Source: Ruegeria_C sp040830705
GTDB taxonomy: Bacteria; Pseudomonadota; Alphaproteobacteria; Rhodobacterales; Rhodobacteraceae
DNA: 64,000 nt
NCBI GenBank assembly: GCA_040830705.1
Contig: JBFOME010000017.1
Coordinates: 62,001 to 126,000, forward strand
Reading direction: 5' to 3'
The notes under the pieces are model-generated. The model had not been told where the DNA came from. It made no database searches and saw only the letters and a list, made by a program, of their open reading frames with translations. The translations under genes and the position numbers were made by a program. This document shows positions 35,206-44,640 of the stretch, in pieces. Each line of letters opens with the position of its first letter. The first letter of the stretch is position 1.

Positions 35206-37524
35206 ATGAAAGACAACGTTTCCGTCAAGGGCACGGCTCATAGCGACTACTTCCATGACAGCGCCGTCAAACACGTGACGGGCCGCGCGGACTACACTGA
35301 CGATATCGCGCTGCCGGCAGGCGCGCTACACGCCTATCTGGGCGTCTCTGATGTGGCCCATGCGACCCTCAAGGCCATCGACCTGTCTGCGGTTCGGACC
35401 GCGCCCGGTGTCGTTGGGGTGCTGACCGCCGAGGATGTTCCCGGCGCCAACGATATCAGTCCCACGGGTCTGAATGATGAGCCGGTCTTTCCAACAGAAA
35501 TGATCCAGTTTCACGGCCAGCCACTTTTTGCGGTTATTGCCGACTCTCGCGATGCTGCACGGCGCGCGGCGGAATTGGCGCAGATCGAGTATGAGGCACT
35601 GCCCCATGCGCTTGACCCGATCGCCGCGCAAGACGCTGGCTACCCCTATGTGACAGCGCCGCTCAAGCTGGAGCGCGGCGACATCAAGCCGCCCTTAGAC
35701 AGCGCCAAACACCGGATCAAAGGGCGGATGAGTGTGGGCGGTCAGGACCACATGTATCTTGAAGGCCATATCGCCTTTGCCATTCCCGGCGAGGATGATG
35801 ATGTTGTCGTTCATTGCTCGACCCAGCACCCATCAGAGGCACAGCATATGGTGGCGCATGTTCTGGGTGTGCCCTCGAACGCAGTGGTGGTGAACGTGCG
35901 GCGCATGGGCGGCGGGTTCGGTGGCAAGGAAAGCCAGATGAACCTGTTCTGTGCCGTCGCAGCCATCGCCGCCAAAAAATGGAACCGCGCCGTCAAAATC
36001 CGCCCCGATCGCGATCAGGACATGACGGCGACCGGCAAGCGCCATGACTTCGTGATCGACTACGACGTTGCCTTTGATGATGCCGGGCGGATCAAGGCCG
36101 TGGATGGTCAATTTGCCGCCCGCTGCGGCTTCTCGGCCGACTTGTCGGGCCCTGTCACCGATCGCGCGTTGTTTCACGCCGACAATGCCTATTTCTACCC
36201 CAATGTGCGGCTGACAAGCCATCCTATGAAGACCAATACCGTGTCGAACACGGCCTTTCGTGGTTTTGGCGGCCCGCAGGGTGTGATCGCAGCGGAGCGC
36301 ATCATCGAAGAGATCGCTTATGCTACGGGCCAGGACCCGCTGGATGTGCGCAAGGCCAACTTCTATGGTGGCAAAGGCCGTGATCTGACGCCGTATCACC
36401 AGACGGTCGAAGACAACATCCTCGACCGTCTAGTTGGTGAGTTGGAAGAGAGTGCAGCTTATCGCCAACGGCGGCAGGAGATCATCGCGTTTAACGCAGA
36501 CTCGCCGGTGCTGAAAAAGGGCATCGCGCTGACGCCGGTGAAGTTCGGCATCTCGTTCACCGCAACCTGGTATAATCAGGCCGGTGCTTTGGTGCATGTC
36601 TATAATGATGGCTCGATCCACCTCAATCACGGTGGCACCGAGATGGGTCAAGGGCTGAACACCAAGGTCGCTCAGGTTGTGGCCGAAGCTTTCCAGGTCG
36701 ATATCGATCGGATCAAGATCACCAAAACAACCACTGAGAAGGTGCCCAACACCTCTGCCACCGCAGCCTCTAGCGGGACCGATTTGAATGGCATGGCTGC
36801 ATTGGATGCGGTCAAACAGATCCAGGCGCGTTTGGTCGAATTCGCCGCCGACAAATGGTCTGCCTCTCCCGAAGAGGTGGTGTTCCGTAACAACGAGGTT
36901 CACATCGGGGCGCAGATCATCCCCTTCGACGCTTTCATCAAACAAGCCTATCTGGCGCGGATACAGCTCTCGGCCGCTGGTTTCTACAAGACACCCAAAA
37001 TTCACTGGGACCGGGACAAGGGACAGGGTCGCCCGTTCTACTACTACTCCTACGGGGCGGCCTGTTCTGAAGTGACCATCGACACGCTGACTGGCGAATA
37101 CCGGGTCGAGCGCACGGACCTTTTGCATGACGTCGGGCGCTCGCTGAACCCCGCGCTGGACAAGGGCCAGGTCGAAGGGGCGTTTATTCAAGGCATGGGC
37201 TGGCTGACCACCGAGGAACTGTGGTGGGACGACGCGGGCCGCCTGCGGACCCATGCACCGTCAACCTACAAAATCCCTCTGGCGTCGGATCGGCCGCGCA
37301 ACTTCAATGTGGACCTCGCCGACTGGTCTGAGAACCGCGAGTTGACGATCAAACGCTCCAAGGCCGTGGGCGAGCCGCCTTTCATGCTGGGCATTTCGGT
37401 CTTTGAGGCCTTGTCGATGGCGGTCGCCTCGGTGGCCGACTACCAGACTTGCCCGCGTCTGGATGCACCCGCCACGCCAGAGCGTGTGCTGATGGCCGTC
37501 GCCCGGCTGAAAGACGGGGGATAG
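35206..37524 (+). CDS. xdhB: Xanthine dehydrogenase large subunit (molybdopterin)
   Basis: A 772-residue XdhB with the typical start HDSAVKHVTGRADYTDDI, the substrate-channel segment GGQDHMYLEGHIAFA, the molybdopterin motif RRMGGGFGGKESQ, FRGFGGPQGV and LNHGGTEMGQGLNTKVAQ. The active-site glutamate region VGEPPFMLGISVFEALS near residue 725 is intact. It hydroxylates hypoxanthine and xanthine to urate in the cytoplasm. Followed 3 bp later by its maturation factor xdhC. Confidence 0.95.
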   Translation: MKDNVSVKGTAHSDYFHDSAVKHVTGRADYTDDIALPAGALHAYLGVSDVAHATLKAIDLSAVRTAPGVVGVLTAEDVPGANDISPTGLNDEPVFPTEMIQFHGQPLFAVIADSRDAARRAAELAQIEYEALPHALDPIAAQDAGYPYVTAPLKLERGDIKPPLDSAKHRIKGRMSVGGQDHMYLEGHIAFAIPGEDDDVVVHCSTQHPSEAQHMVAHVLGVPSNAVVVNVRRMGGGFGGKESQMNLFCAVAAIAAKKWNRAVKIRPDRDQDMTATGKRHDFVIDYDVAFDDAGRIKAVDGQFAARCGFSADLSGPVTDRALFHADNAYFYPNVRLTSHPMKTNTVSNTAFRGFGGPQGVIAAERIIEEIAYATGQDPLDVRKANFYGGKGRDLTPYHQTVEDNILDRLVGELEESAAYRQRRQEIIAFNADSPVLKKGIALTPVKFGISFTATWYNQAGALVHVYNDGSIHLNHGGTEMGQGLNTKVAQVVAEAFQVDIDRIKITKTTTEKVPNTSATAASSGTDLNGMAALDAVKQIQARLVEFAADKWSASPEEVVFRNNEVHIGAQIIPFDAFIKQAYLARIQLSAAGFYKTPKIHWDRDKGQGRPFYYYSYGAACSEVTIDTLTGEYRVERTDLLHDVGRSLNPALDKGQVEGAFIQGMGWLTTEELWWDDAGRLRTHAPSTYKIPLASDRPRNFNVDLADWSENRELTIKRSKAVGEPPFMLGISVFEALSMAVASVADYQTCPRLDAPATPERVLMAVARLKDGG

Positions 37525-37527
37525 GAC

Positions 37528-38409
37528 ATGACCCGCGCTTCGAAAGCTTTGTCGACATTTTTGCAGATGCAAGGACCGGTGATCCGCATCTCGCTGACGC
37601 GGGTGCGCGGGTCGTCGCCACGCAACGAAGGCACCGAAATGTTTGTCTCGGCGCAGGGGCTTTGGGGCACGATCGGCGGTGGACAACTGGAACATCTTGC
37701 CATCGAACAGGCCCGCGACATGTTGCGGGCAGGCATCCTGAACAAGGACATGGATGTGCCGCTGGGTCCCGAGATCGGGCAATGCTGCGGCGGGCGTGTG
37801 GAATTGTCCCTGTCGCGCATGCGTGCGTCTGACAAGCGCGCCGCCACAGAGTGCGCGCATCAGGGCGATGCTGCATTGCCCCATGTCTATGTTATGGGCA
37901 GCGGACATGTCGGGCGTGCGCTCGCGAACCTGTTCCAGCACCTGCCGGTGCGCTGCATCGTGATCGACACGCGGGCTCAGGAAATCGAACTTTGCCAGGC
38001 CGATGTGGAATGTCGCGTCAGCGCCATTCCAGAGGTCGATATCATGACTGCGCCATCCGACAGTGCCTTCATCGTTCTGACCCATGATCACGGCCTCGAC
38101 TTCCTGCTGACATCATCTGCATTGGAACGGGGTGACGCGCGTTACGTGGGCATGATTGGCTCTGCCACCAAACGGACCAAGTTCCGCAATTGGGCGCGCA
38201 AGCATTGCGACGGCCAGACAATCGAACATTTGAATTGCCCCATCGGGGCAAGCGGTAGCCGCGACAAGCGGCCCAGCGTCATTGCTGCCTTTGTGGTGGC
38301 TGAAGTGATGGCTGAATTGACCTCTGAAACTGCCGCGACCGCGCCCTACGGGGCACTCGACGCATGCGCATCGGGACATCACCAAGGCCAGCAAGGGATT
38401 TCGGGCTGA
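37528..38409 (+). CDS. xdhC: Xanthine dehydrogenase accessory protein XdhC
   Basis: A 293-residue XdhC. The N-terminal domain contains RVRGSSPRNEGTEMFV and GTIGGGQLEHLAIE with a later EIGQCCGG; the C-terminal Rossmann-like domain contains VYVMGSGHVGRALANLF and YVGMIGSATKRTKFRNW. XdhC binds the molybdenum cofactor, protects and sulfurates it, and inserts it into XdhB. Directly coupled to xdhAB. Confidence 0.93.
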   Translation: MTRASKALSTFLQMQGPVIRISLTRVRGSSPRNEGTEMFVSAQGLWGTIGGGQLEHLAIEQARDMLRAGILNKDMDVPLGPEIGQCCGGRVELSLSRMRASDKRAATECAHQGDAALPHVYVMGSGHVGRALANLFQHLPVRCIVIDTRAQEIELCQADVECRVSAIPEVDIMTAPSDSAFIVLTHDHGLDFLLTSSALERGDARYVGMIGSATKRTKFRNWARKHCDGQTIEHLNCPIGASGSRDKRPSVIAAFVVAEVMAELTSETAATAPYGALDACASGHHQGQQGISG

Positions 38410-38453
38410 CATAGTCAGGCCGCGCGCTGGTCCCATCAGAGGAGGAAACCGTC

Positions 38454-40055
38454 ATGGACGGGAGGACCTACGACTACAAGCTGTTCACACGCAGCGATTT
38501 CAGCGCCTTCTGGGCGCTGTTCACCGACAACCTTGTCAACCTGCTGATCCTATCCGGGGTCTGCCAGTTCGTGTTTCAGATGCCCGCCGAGATCGTGTTC
38601 GGCCGCATAGTCCCGGGCGCCGCCATCGCCATTCTGGCAGGGGTCGCCGTTTATACCTATATGGCCAAATGGGCCGCAAAAGCGCAGGGCAAGGACGTGA
38701 CCGCCCTGCCCTATGGCATCTCGACGCCGGTGATGTTTGTCTACCTGTTCGGCGTGATCGGGCCGATTTATTGGGCAACGCAAGACCCGTTGCTGGCTTG
38801 GCAGGTCGGCATTGGTGCGGGCTTTGTCGGAGGTATCGTGGCCGCGCTTGGGGCCATTGTCGGGCCGTATCTCAAACGTATCACCCCGCGTGCAGGAATG
38901 CTGGGAACGCTTTGCGGCATCGCGCTGGTCTTCATCGGATCAGTACCACTTGCGGAGATATTTGAGCACCCGCTCATCGGCTTCACTTCGCTCCTGTTCA
39001 TCCTGTGGGGTCTGATCGGTCGTTTTCGCCTGCCGGGTAACATTCCTGCCGGTCTGGTCGCCATTGGCGCGGGCACAGTGATCGCCATCGTGTTGGGACA
39101 ATCCAAGTTCGACGTCAGCGGTATCGGGTTCTATCCGCCCATTCCCTATTTCGGCGACCTGATTGTCGGCGTGCAATACCTGTTCGCCAACCCCGAGCTG
39201 TTCCTCGTCCTAATCCCGGTGCAGATCTATAACTTCATCGAGACCATGAATAACGTGGAATCCGCCGAAGCCGCAGGCGACCACTACCCGGTTGGTCTGT
39301 GCCAGTTCACCGACGGTGCAGGCACAATGATTGGTGCGCTGTTCGGCTCGCCCTTCCCCACAACGGTTTATATCGGGCATCCGGCCTACAAGCGTCTGGA
39401 TGCGCATGCGGGTTATATCGTCGGTGTTGCCGTCGTGATCGCTGCCGCCGCCTTCCTCGGGTTCCTGTCCTTCCTGGCAGGCCTCATTCCGATTGCCGCT
39501 GCCGCACCAGTGCTGGTCTTTGTCTCGGTCAGCCTGATCACAAACACCGCCTGGGCGGTCAAACCGCTGCACATGGCCGCCGTATCTTTTGCCATCCTGC
39601 CGCATATTTCGGCCTTCCTGATGGTCAAATGGGGATCGCTGATGAATGCGCTGCGCAGTTCTGGCGTCGAGGGTCTGCCCGCACTTGGCGATGAGGGCCT
39701 CACGGCGGCACTGCTGATGGAGGGTGCCCACTACGAAGGCCATCTGGCTCTGAGTCAGGGTGCCATTCTGACGGGCCTGATCTGGGGTGCAATCGTGGCG
39801 GACGTGATCGATGGACGGTTCCGAATGGCAGGCGGTTTTGCCATCGCAGCGGCGGTGATGTCCTCGATCGGTGTCATCCATTCCTTCACGCTGCAAGCGC
39901 CTCAACTGGACGGGATTACAGTTGGTTATCTGATCGTCGGAGCCTTCCTTTATCTCTACCCCATGTTCGCGCCGAAGGAAGACCTGGAGCATCGGGTGAT
40001 CGTCCCCGACGAACCCGATTTGATCGACGAAAACACGCCGGCCCAACAAGCCTGA
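38454..40055 (+). CDS. NCS2-family purine permease
   Basis: A 533-residue inner-membrane transporter with about 12-14 hydrophobic segments. Landmarks include FWALFTDNLVNLLILSGVCQ, the substrate-region segment IYNFIETMNNVESAEAAGD, and FGSPFPTTVYIGHPAYKRLD, which places it near the NCS2/AzgA group of nucleobase-proton symporters. Position between xdhC and guanine deaminase suggests uptake of guanine, hypoxanthine or xanthine. It has a strong start context (GAGGAGGAAACCGTCATG). A second, unrelated-branch NCS2 permease gene lies at 47966. Confidence 0.82.
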   Translation: MDGRTYDYKLFTRSDFSAFWALFTDNLVNLLILSGVCQFVFQMPAEIVFGRIVPGAAIAILAGVAVYTYMAKWAAKAQGKDVTALPYGISTPVMFVYLFGVIGPIYWATQDPLLAWQVGIGAGFVGGIVAALGAIVGPYLKRITPRAGMLGTLCGIALVFIGSVPLAEIFEHPLIGFTSLLFILWGLIGRFRLPGNIPAGLVAIGAGTVIAIVLGQSKFDVSGIGFYPPIPYFGDLIVGVQYLFANPELFLVLIPVQIYNFIETMNNVESAEAAGDHYPVGLCQFTDGAGTMIGALFGSPFPTTVYIGHPAYKRLDAHAGYIVGVAVVIAAAAFLGFLSFLAGLIPIAAAAPVLVFVSVSLITNTAWAVKPLHMAAVSFAILPHISAFLMVKWGSLMNALRSSGVEGLPALGDEGLTAALLMEGAHYEGHLALSQGAILTGLIWGAIVADVIDGRFRMAGGFAIAAAVMSSIGVIHSFTLQAPQLDGITVGYLIVGAFLYLYPMFAPKEDLEHRVIVPDEPDLIDENTPAQQA

Positions 40056-40064
40056 GCCAAGGTC

Positions 40065-40086
40065 GGGGCGGTGAAAACGCCGCCCC
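40065..40086 (+). other. Stem-loop between purine permease and guaD
   Basis: GGGGCGG (40065-40071) and CCGCCCC (40080-40086) enclose an 8-base loop within the 63-bp gap. No T-run follows, so partial processing or message protection is more likely than termination. Confidence 0.4.
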
Positions 40087-40118
40087 AACCCCTTGCCAGA
40101 GATGCAAAGAGACCAATC

Positions 40119-41456
40119 ATGACACAGACATTGCTGCGCGGACGCGTGCTGAATTTTCACGCCGAGCCGCAACATGGCGACGACACAAACGCCTATAGCT
40201 ATATTGAAGACGGTGCCGTGCTGGTCCGGGACGGGTTGATCCGGAAGACCGGCGACTTCGCCGAGGTGACCGCCCTAGCCCCCAATACCCGGATAATCGA
40301 TCACCGGCCTCATCTGCTCATGGCGGGTTTCATCGACACCCATATCCACTTCCCGCAAGTTCAGGTGATTGCCTCCTGGGGGTCGCAACTGCTGGATTGG
40401 CTCAACAATTACACCTTTCCCGAAGAAACGCGTTTTGCCGACCCGAGTCACAGCGCGCTGATGGCCGAGAAGTTCTTCGATCAGTTGATCGCCCATGGCA
40501 CAACGACGGCTGTCGCCTTCTGTTCGGTCCACAAGGCGTCGGTCAACGCCTATTTCCAAGAAGCCACGAGGCGAAAACTGCGGATGCTGGGTGGCAAGGT
40601 GATGATGGATCGCAATGCGCCCACGGGTCTGCTGGACACGCCGCAAACCGGCTATGATGACAGCAAAGAGCTTATCGCCACCTGGCATGGCTCCGGTCGG
40701 TCGGGTTATGTCATCTCGCCACGCTTTGCCATCACCTCAACGCCCGAGCAGATGGAGATGGCACGGGCGCTAGTGCAAGAGCACAGCGATTGCCATATAC
40801 AGACCCATCTGTCGGAAAACCGTGACGAGATTGCCTATACGCTGGAGCTCTACCCGCAGGCGCGCGACTATCTGGATGTGTACCAGTCTTATGGGTTGCT
40901 TGGGCCCAAGACCTTGCTCGGGCATTCCATCCACCTTGAGCGACGCGAGATTGACGCGCTGGCCGAGACTGGAGCGCACCCGGTCTTTTGTCCGACCTCG
41001 AACCTATTTCTGGGCAGTGGTCTGTTTGACGACGCAGGTTTGCGGGCGCGCGGCATCGCCAATGCAATCGCCACCGATGTGGGCGCCGGGACAAGTTACT
41101 CAATGCTGCAAACGCTCAACGAAGGGTACAAGGTCCTGCAGTTGCAGGATCAATCGCTGCACCCGTTGCAGGCCTTTCATTGGGCGACGCGCGGCAATGC
41201 CAGTGTCCTTGGCATGGAAGACAAGATTGGCACACTTGATGCGGGCACCGAGGCCGACATCATTGTCCTCAATTCGCGCAGCACCGAAGCGATGGCCCTG
41301 CGCATGGACCGCGCCGCGTCCTTGTCAGAGGAGCTGTTCGTTCTACAGATGATGGGTGATGACCGCGCCATTGAGGAGGTCTATGTCAGCGGTGCGCCAA
41401 GCAAGAACGCCACAACGATACGTTCACCACGCGCCCGAGTTGTGGAGTATTCATGA
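40119..41456 (+). CDS. guaD: Guanine deaminase
   Basis: A 445-residue amidohydrolase starting at ATG 40119, the first methionine giving a normal N-terminus (MTQTLLRGRVLNFHAEP). Zinc-site and family segments: MAGFIDTHIHFPQ (HxH), IQTHLSENRDEI, LLGHSIHL, and FCPTSNLFLGSG with ATDVGAGTSYSML. It deaminates guanine to xanthine, feeding XdhAB. Same operon direction as xdh and the permease. Confidence 0.92.
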   Translation: MTQTLLRGRVLNFHAEPQHGDDTNAYSYIEDGAVLVRDGLIRKTGDFAEVTALAPNTRIIDHRPHLLMAGFIDTHIHFPQVQVIASWGSQLLDWLNNYTFPEETRFADPSHSALMAEKFFDQLIAHGTTTAVAFCSVHKASVNAYFQEATRRKLRMLGGKVMMDRNAPTGLLDTPQTGYDDSKELIATWHGSGRSGYVISPRFAITSTPEQMEMARALVQEHSDCHIQTHLSENRDEIAYTLELYPQARDYLDVYQSYGLLGPKTLLGHSIHLERREIDALAETGAHPVFCPTSNLFLGSGLFDDAGLRARGIANAIATDVGAGTSYSMLQTLNEGYKVLQLQDQSLHPLQAFHWATRGNASVLGMEDKIGTLDAGTEADIIVLNSRSTEAMALRMDRAASLSEELFVLQMMGDDRAIEEVYVSGAPSKNATTIRSPRARVVEYS

Positions 41457-41570
41457 GGTGTTCCGCGATTATCAAGGGATTGCGAAAGGTGCTGTAGCGC
41501 TGCGGCGGGTGGCCAGCCGATGTCTGACCCAACATATTTGACCCAAACAACAAGAAAGACAGGAGCCTCG

Positions 41571-42440
41571 ATGTCATCGAACTATTATGCCCCAAAAGGA
41601 GGGCACCCCGGTCAAGAGCAGCTCCTGACGGATCGGGCCATTTTCACCGATGCTTATGCGGTCATTCCAAAAGGTACGATGCGAGACATCGTGACCAGTT
41701 CTCTTCCCTTCTGGGATGACACGCGGCTTTGGATAATCGCCCGCCCTTTAAGCGGATTTGCTGAAACCTTCTCGCAGTACATCATGGAGGTTTTACCCGG
41801 GGGCGGGTCGGACCATCCCGAAACCGACCCGGACGCCGAAGGGGTTTTGTTTGTTGTAGAAGGCACCGCATCGCTGACTGTTGACGGTGCTGAGCATCGC
41901 CTGACGGAAGGGGGTTATGCCTATCTGCCGCCGTCGATCAACTGGACGCTGCACAACACGGCAGACGAGGTACTTCGATTCCACTGGATTCGCAAAGCCT
42001 ATGAGGTGGTGCCGGGGCTGGCAGCACCCGATCTGATCATCGCCAATGAGCGGGACATCGCTCCGACTGTCATGCCTGACACGGACGGAAAATGGGCGAC
42101 CACGCGTTTTGTTGATCCGAGCGACTTGCGCCACGATATGCATGTCACCATCGTGACCTTCGAACCCGGAGCGGTCATTCCATTTCTTGAAACCCACGTG
42201 ATGGAGCATGGCCTTTATGTGTTGGAGGGCAAAGCGGTCTACCGGCTGAACAATGATTGGGTCGAGGTTGAAGCAGGCGACTATATGTGGCTGCGCGCTT
42301 TCTGCCCACAAGCCTGCTATGCGGGCGGGCCGGGCAAGTTCCGCTATCTGCTCTACAAGGACGTCAACCGCCATATGGCGCTGCGCCCGCTTGCAGGCGC
42401 AGCCAGAACAACTGCACCCCTCAGGTCAGCTGCCGAATAA
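41571..42440 (+). CDS. (S)-ureidoglycine aminohydrolase
   Basis: A 289-residue bicupin. ATG 41571 has a clear ribosome site (AGGAG, 5 bases upstream). Typical family features are the start YYAPKGGHPGQEQLLTDRA, the first cupin (EGVLFVVEGTASLTVDGA; EGGYAYLPPSINWTLHN) and the second (FLETHVMEHGLYVLEGKAVYRL; GDYMWLRAFCPQACYAGG). It releases ammonia from (S)-ureidoglycine to give (S)-ureidoglycolate and acts with Mn. Its 3' end overlaps the bhcR stop by 20 bp in convergent orientation, so it marks the join between the purine and BHA-cycle genes. Confidence 0.9.
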   Translation: MSSNYYAPKGGHPGQEQLLTDRAIFTDAYAVIPKGTMRDIVTSSLPFWDDTRLWIIARPLSGFAETFSQYIMEVLPGGGSDHPETDPDAEGVLFVVEGTASLTVDGAEHRLTEGGYAYLPPSINWTLHNTADEVLRFHWIRKAYEVVPGLAAPDLIIANERDIAPTVMPDTDGKWATTRFVDPSDLRHDMHVTIVTFEPGAVIPFLETHVMEHGLYVLEGKAVYRLNNDWVEVEAGDYMWLRAFCPQACYAGGPGKFRYLLYKDVNRHMALRPLAGAARTTAPLRSAAE

Positions 42441-43269
42441 CCTGCCCCCCGATGGCGAGCGAGAGCGCCTGAGCAGCTTCCATCACTGAGCTGCTCAGGC
42501 GCTCGATATCATTGGTGCCGACGCGGCTGGTTGGGCCAGATACCGAAATCCCGGCAACTGCCTCACCGTTCACATCAAAAACCGGCGCCGCAATGCACCT
42601 CATACCGAGGTTTTTCTCTTCGCCATCGATGGCAAAACCGGCCCGCCGCACCTCGGCGAGACTGTCGCGCAAGGTGCTGAGATCGGTGATCGTGAATTCG
42701 GTAAAGGCCTCGAATGGCTTACCTTGCAAGGTTCGCGTCAAGCGCGCGTCGTCCATCTCGGCCAACAGAGCTTTGCCGATGCCGGAGGCATGCATTGGCG
42801 ACAGGGTGCCGGGCGGGAAAAAGGCACGGATATTGGCATTGGTTTCAACCTGGCTCAGAAACAGAACGTAACCTTCCTTTTCAATCCCCAGATTGGCGGT
42901 TTCGCCCGTCTCTTCCATCAACTTCCGCAGCAAGGGGCGCGCGCAGTCGACAAGGCTGGTGCGCCTGAGAAACCGCGCTCCGATGATGAAGGCCTGTGGC
43001 CCGATGTGCCAGACCTGCTCGACCGGGTCGAATTCGACGAGCCCGCGCCCCTCAAGCGTCACAAGCACCCGGTACACCGTTGCTGGAGATTGCCCCATTT
43101 CGGCGGAGATGGCCGTCAGCGCCTTGCCTTGGGCCTCGCTCAGAAACTCGAAAACCTCCATCGCGCGATCAAGGGATTTGATCGTATTCTGAGCGGTTTT
43201 GTCATCCCAGCCACGCGGTCTGCCCCGCGCTCTGCGGGGGCTGACCTCATCATTGTTTTGAGTTTTCAT
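42421..43269 (-). CDS. bhcR: IclR-family regulator of the beta-hydroxyaspartate cycle
   Basis: A 282-residue IclR protein. ATG 43269 (MKTQNNDEVSPRRARGR) is preferred over an upstream start inside the promoter region. The winged helix (about 28-90) includes SLDRAMEVFEFLSEAQGKAL and GQSPATVYRVLVTLEGRGL; the effector domain follows (SPMHASGIGKALLAEMD; RCIAAPVFDVNGEAVAGISV). In Paracoccus denitrificans the divergently placed BhcR senses glyoxylate and activates bhcABCD, and orientation and neighbours are the same here. Candidate operators lie at 43298 and 43360. Confidence 0.9.
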   Translation of the reverse strand: MKTQNNDEVSPRRARGRPRGWDDKTAQNTIKSLDRAMEVFEFLSEAQGKALTAISAEMGQSPATVYRVLVTLEGRGLVEFDPVEQVWHIGPQAFIIGARFLRRTSLVDCARPLLRKLMEETGETANLGIEKEGYVLFLSQVETNANIRAFFPPGTLSPMHASGIGKALLAEMDDARLTRTLQGKPFEAFTEFTITDLSTLRDSLAEVRRAGFAIDGEEKNLGMRCIAAPVFDVNGEAVAGISVSGPTSRVGTNDIERLSSSVMEAAQALSLAIGGQVIRQLT

Positions 43270-43297
43270 ATAAAGCCTCAGAATTTTCCGAAGAGCA

Positions 43298-43314
43298 TTT
43301 TCACAATATGAAAA
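43298..43314. promoter_or_regulatory. Inverted repeat upstream of bhcR (candidate BhcR site 1)
   Basis: TTTTCA (43298-43303) and TGAAAA (43309-43314) flank a 5-bp spacer, 29 bp from the bhcR start. The 10-mer ATGAAAAACG at 43308-43317 is repeated exactly 51 bp away beside site 2. The position fits autoregulation of bhcR. Confidence 0.45.
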
Positions 43315-43359
43315 ACGTAACCCACTGACAATCATAATTTATTCTACAAATCAGGAAAA

Positions 43360-43374
43360 TGAAAAACGATTTCA
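43360..43374. promoter_or_regulatory. IclR-like palindrome upstream of bhcA (candidate BhcR site 2)
   Basis: TGAAA-N5-TTTCA spans 15 bp, the size and symmetry of IclR-family operators (TGGAAA/TTTCCA type). It is 61 bp upstream of the bhcA start and shares ATGAAAAACG (43359-43368) with site 1. It is likely the activator site for bhcABCD; binding is inferred. Confidence 0.5.
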
Positions 43375-43435
43375 AAAAAATATCGCCAGCGTTTGAGCTG
43401 GGTTAGAAACAGGATAACGACCTAAGGAGATGGAT

Positions 43436-44626
43436 ATGAGCTTTCAAAACCCTGTTTTTATTCCGGGGCCGACCAACATCCCGGAAGCTCTGCGCAAAGC
43501 GTGCGACATGCCGACAATTGACCACAGGTCACCGCTGTTTGGACAGATCCTGCACCCGGCCCGGGACGGGGTTCGTAAAGTGCTCAAAAGCAGGTCGGCC
43601 GAGGTGTTCATCTTTCCCTCCACCGGTACGGGCGGTTGGGAAACGGCGCTGAGCAATTGCCTCAGCGCTGGTGACGCGGTTCTGGCTGCACGCAATGGCA
43701 TGTTTTCACATCGCTGGATCGATATGTGCCAGAGGCACAATCTTGACGTGCGGATTGTCGAAACGCCTTGGGGCGACGGCTTGCCCGCTGATCGCTATGA
43801 AGAGATCCTGACCGCCGATACACAGCATCAGATCAAGGCTGTGTTGGCGACACATAATGAAACGGCAACCGGTGTAAAATCGGACATCGCCGCTGTGCGT
43901 CGCGCGCTGGATGCGGCTGGCCATCCGGCCCTGCTGTTTGTCGATGGCGTGTCCTCGATCGGGTCGATGGATTTCCGATTTGACGAATGGGGTGTCGACG
44001 TTGCTGTCACTGGTTCGCAAAAGGGTTTCATGCTGCCTGCCGGGCTGGCGATCGTTGGATTTAGCGAAAAGGCGATGGAGGCGACCAAGACAGGCAGCCT
44101 GCCCCGGACCTTCTTTGACGTGCATGACATGGCCAAGGGCTATGCCAACAACGCCTATCCCTACACGCCAGCCGTGGGCTTGCTGAACGGCCTGAACGAG
44201 GCTTGCACCATGCTGCTGAACGAAGGTCTGGAGAATGTCTTCGCGCGGCACCACCGCATCGCTACAGGTGTACGCAAGGCGGTTGCGGCTTGGGGGATGG
44301 ATCTCTGCGCCACCAGCCCCGAGGTCTATTCGGACACGGTCAGCGCCATTCGCACGCCCAACGGGTTCAACGCGACCGATATCGTGACCCATGCTGCCGA
44401 AACCTATGGTGTCGCCTTTGGCGTCGGGCTAGGTGAGGTCGCGGGAAAGGTGTTCCGCATCGGCCATTTGGGTAGTCTGACCGACGTGATGACCCTGAGC
44501 GGTATCGCGACCGCTGAAATGTGCATGGCTGATCTTGGCCTCGACATCACGCTTGGGTCGGGCGTCGCAGCCGCGCAGGAATACTATCGTGGCCACCCGT
44601 CGCTGGCGCACAAGGATGCTGCATGA
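43436..44626 (+). CDS. bhcA: Aspartate-glyoxylate aminotransferase BhcA
   Basis: A 396-residue class V PLP aminotransferase. ATG 43436 is preferred to ATG 43430 because AAGGAG (43424-43429) abuts the first but is ideally spaced from the second. The sequence has NPVFIPGPTNIPEALRKACD at the start, FPSTGTGGWETALSN, FVDGVSSIGSMDFR and the PLP lysine in TGSQKGFMLPAGLA. In the BHA cycle it transfers the amino group of aspartate to glyoxylate, giving glycine and oxaloacetate. Related enzymes include serine-glyoxylate and ureidoglycine-glyoxylate aminotransferases, but the bhcBCD context decides the call. The stop overlaps the first possible bhcB start. Confidence 0.93.
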   Translation: MSFQNPVFIPGPTNIPEALRKACDMPTIDHRSPLFGQILHPARDGVRKVLKSRSAEVFIFPSTGTGGWETALSNCLSAGDAVLAARNGMFSHRWIDMCQRHNLDVRIVETPWGDGLPADRYEEILTADTQHQIKAVLATHNETATGVKSDIAAVRRALDAAGHPALLFVDGVSSIGSMDFRFDEWGVDVAVTGSQKGFMLPAGLAIVGFSEKAMEATKTGSLPRTFFDVHDMAKGYANNAYPYTPAVGLLNGLNEACTMLLNEGLENVFARHHRIATGVRKAVAAWGMDLCATSPEVYSDTVSAIRTPNGFNATDIVTHAAETYGVAFGVGLGEVAGKVFRIGHLGSLTDVMTLSGIATAEMCMADLGLDITLGSGVAAAQEYYRGHPSLAHKDAA

Positions 44627-44640
44627 TGAAGGACAGCGCG

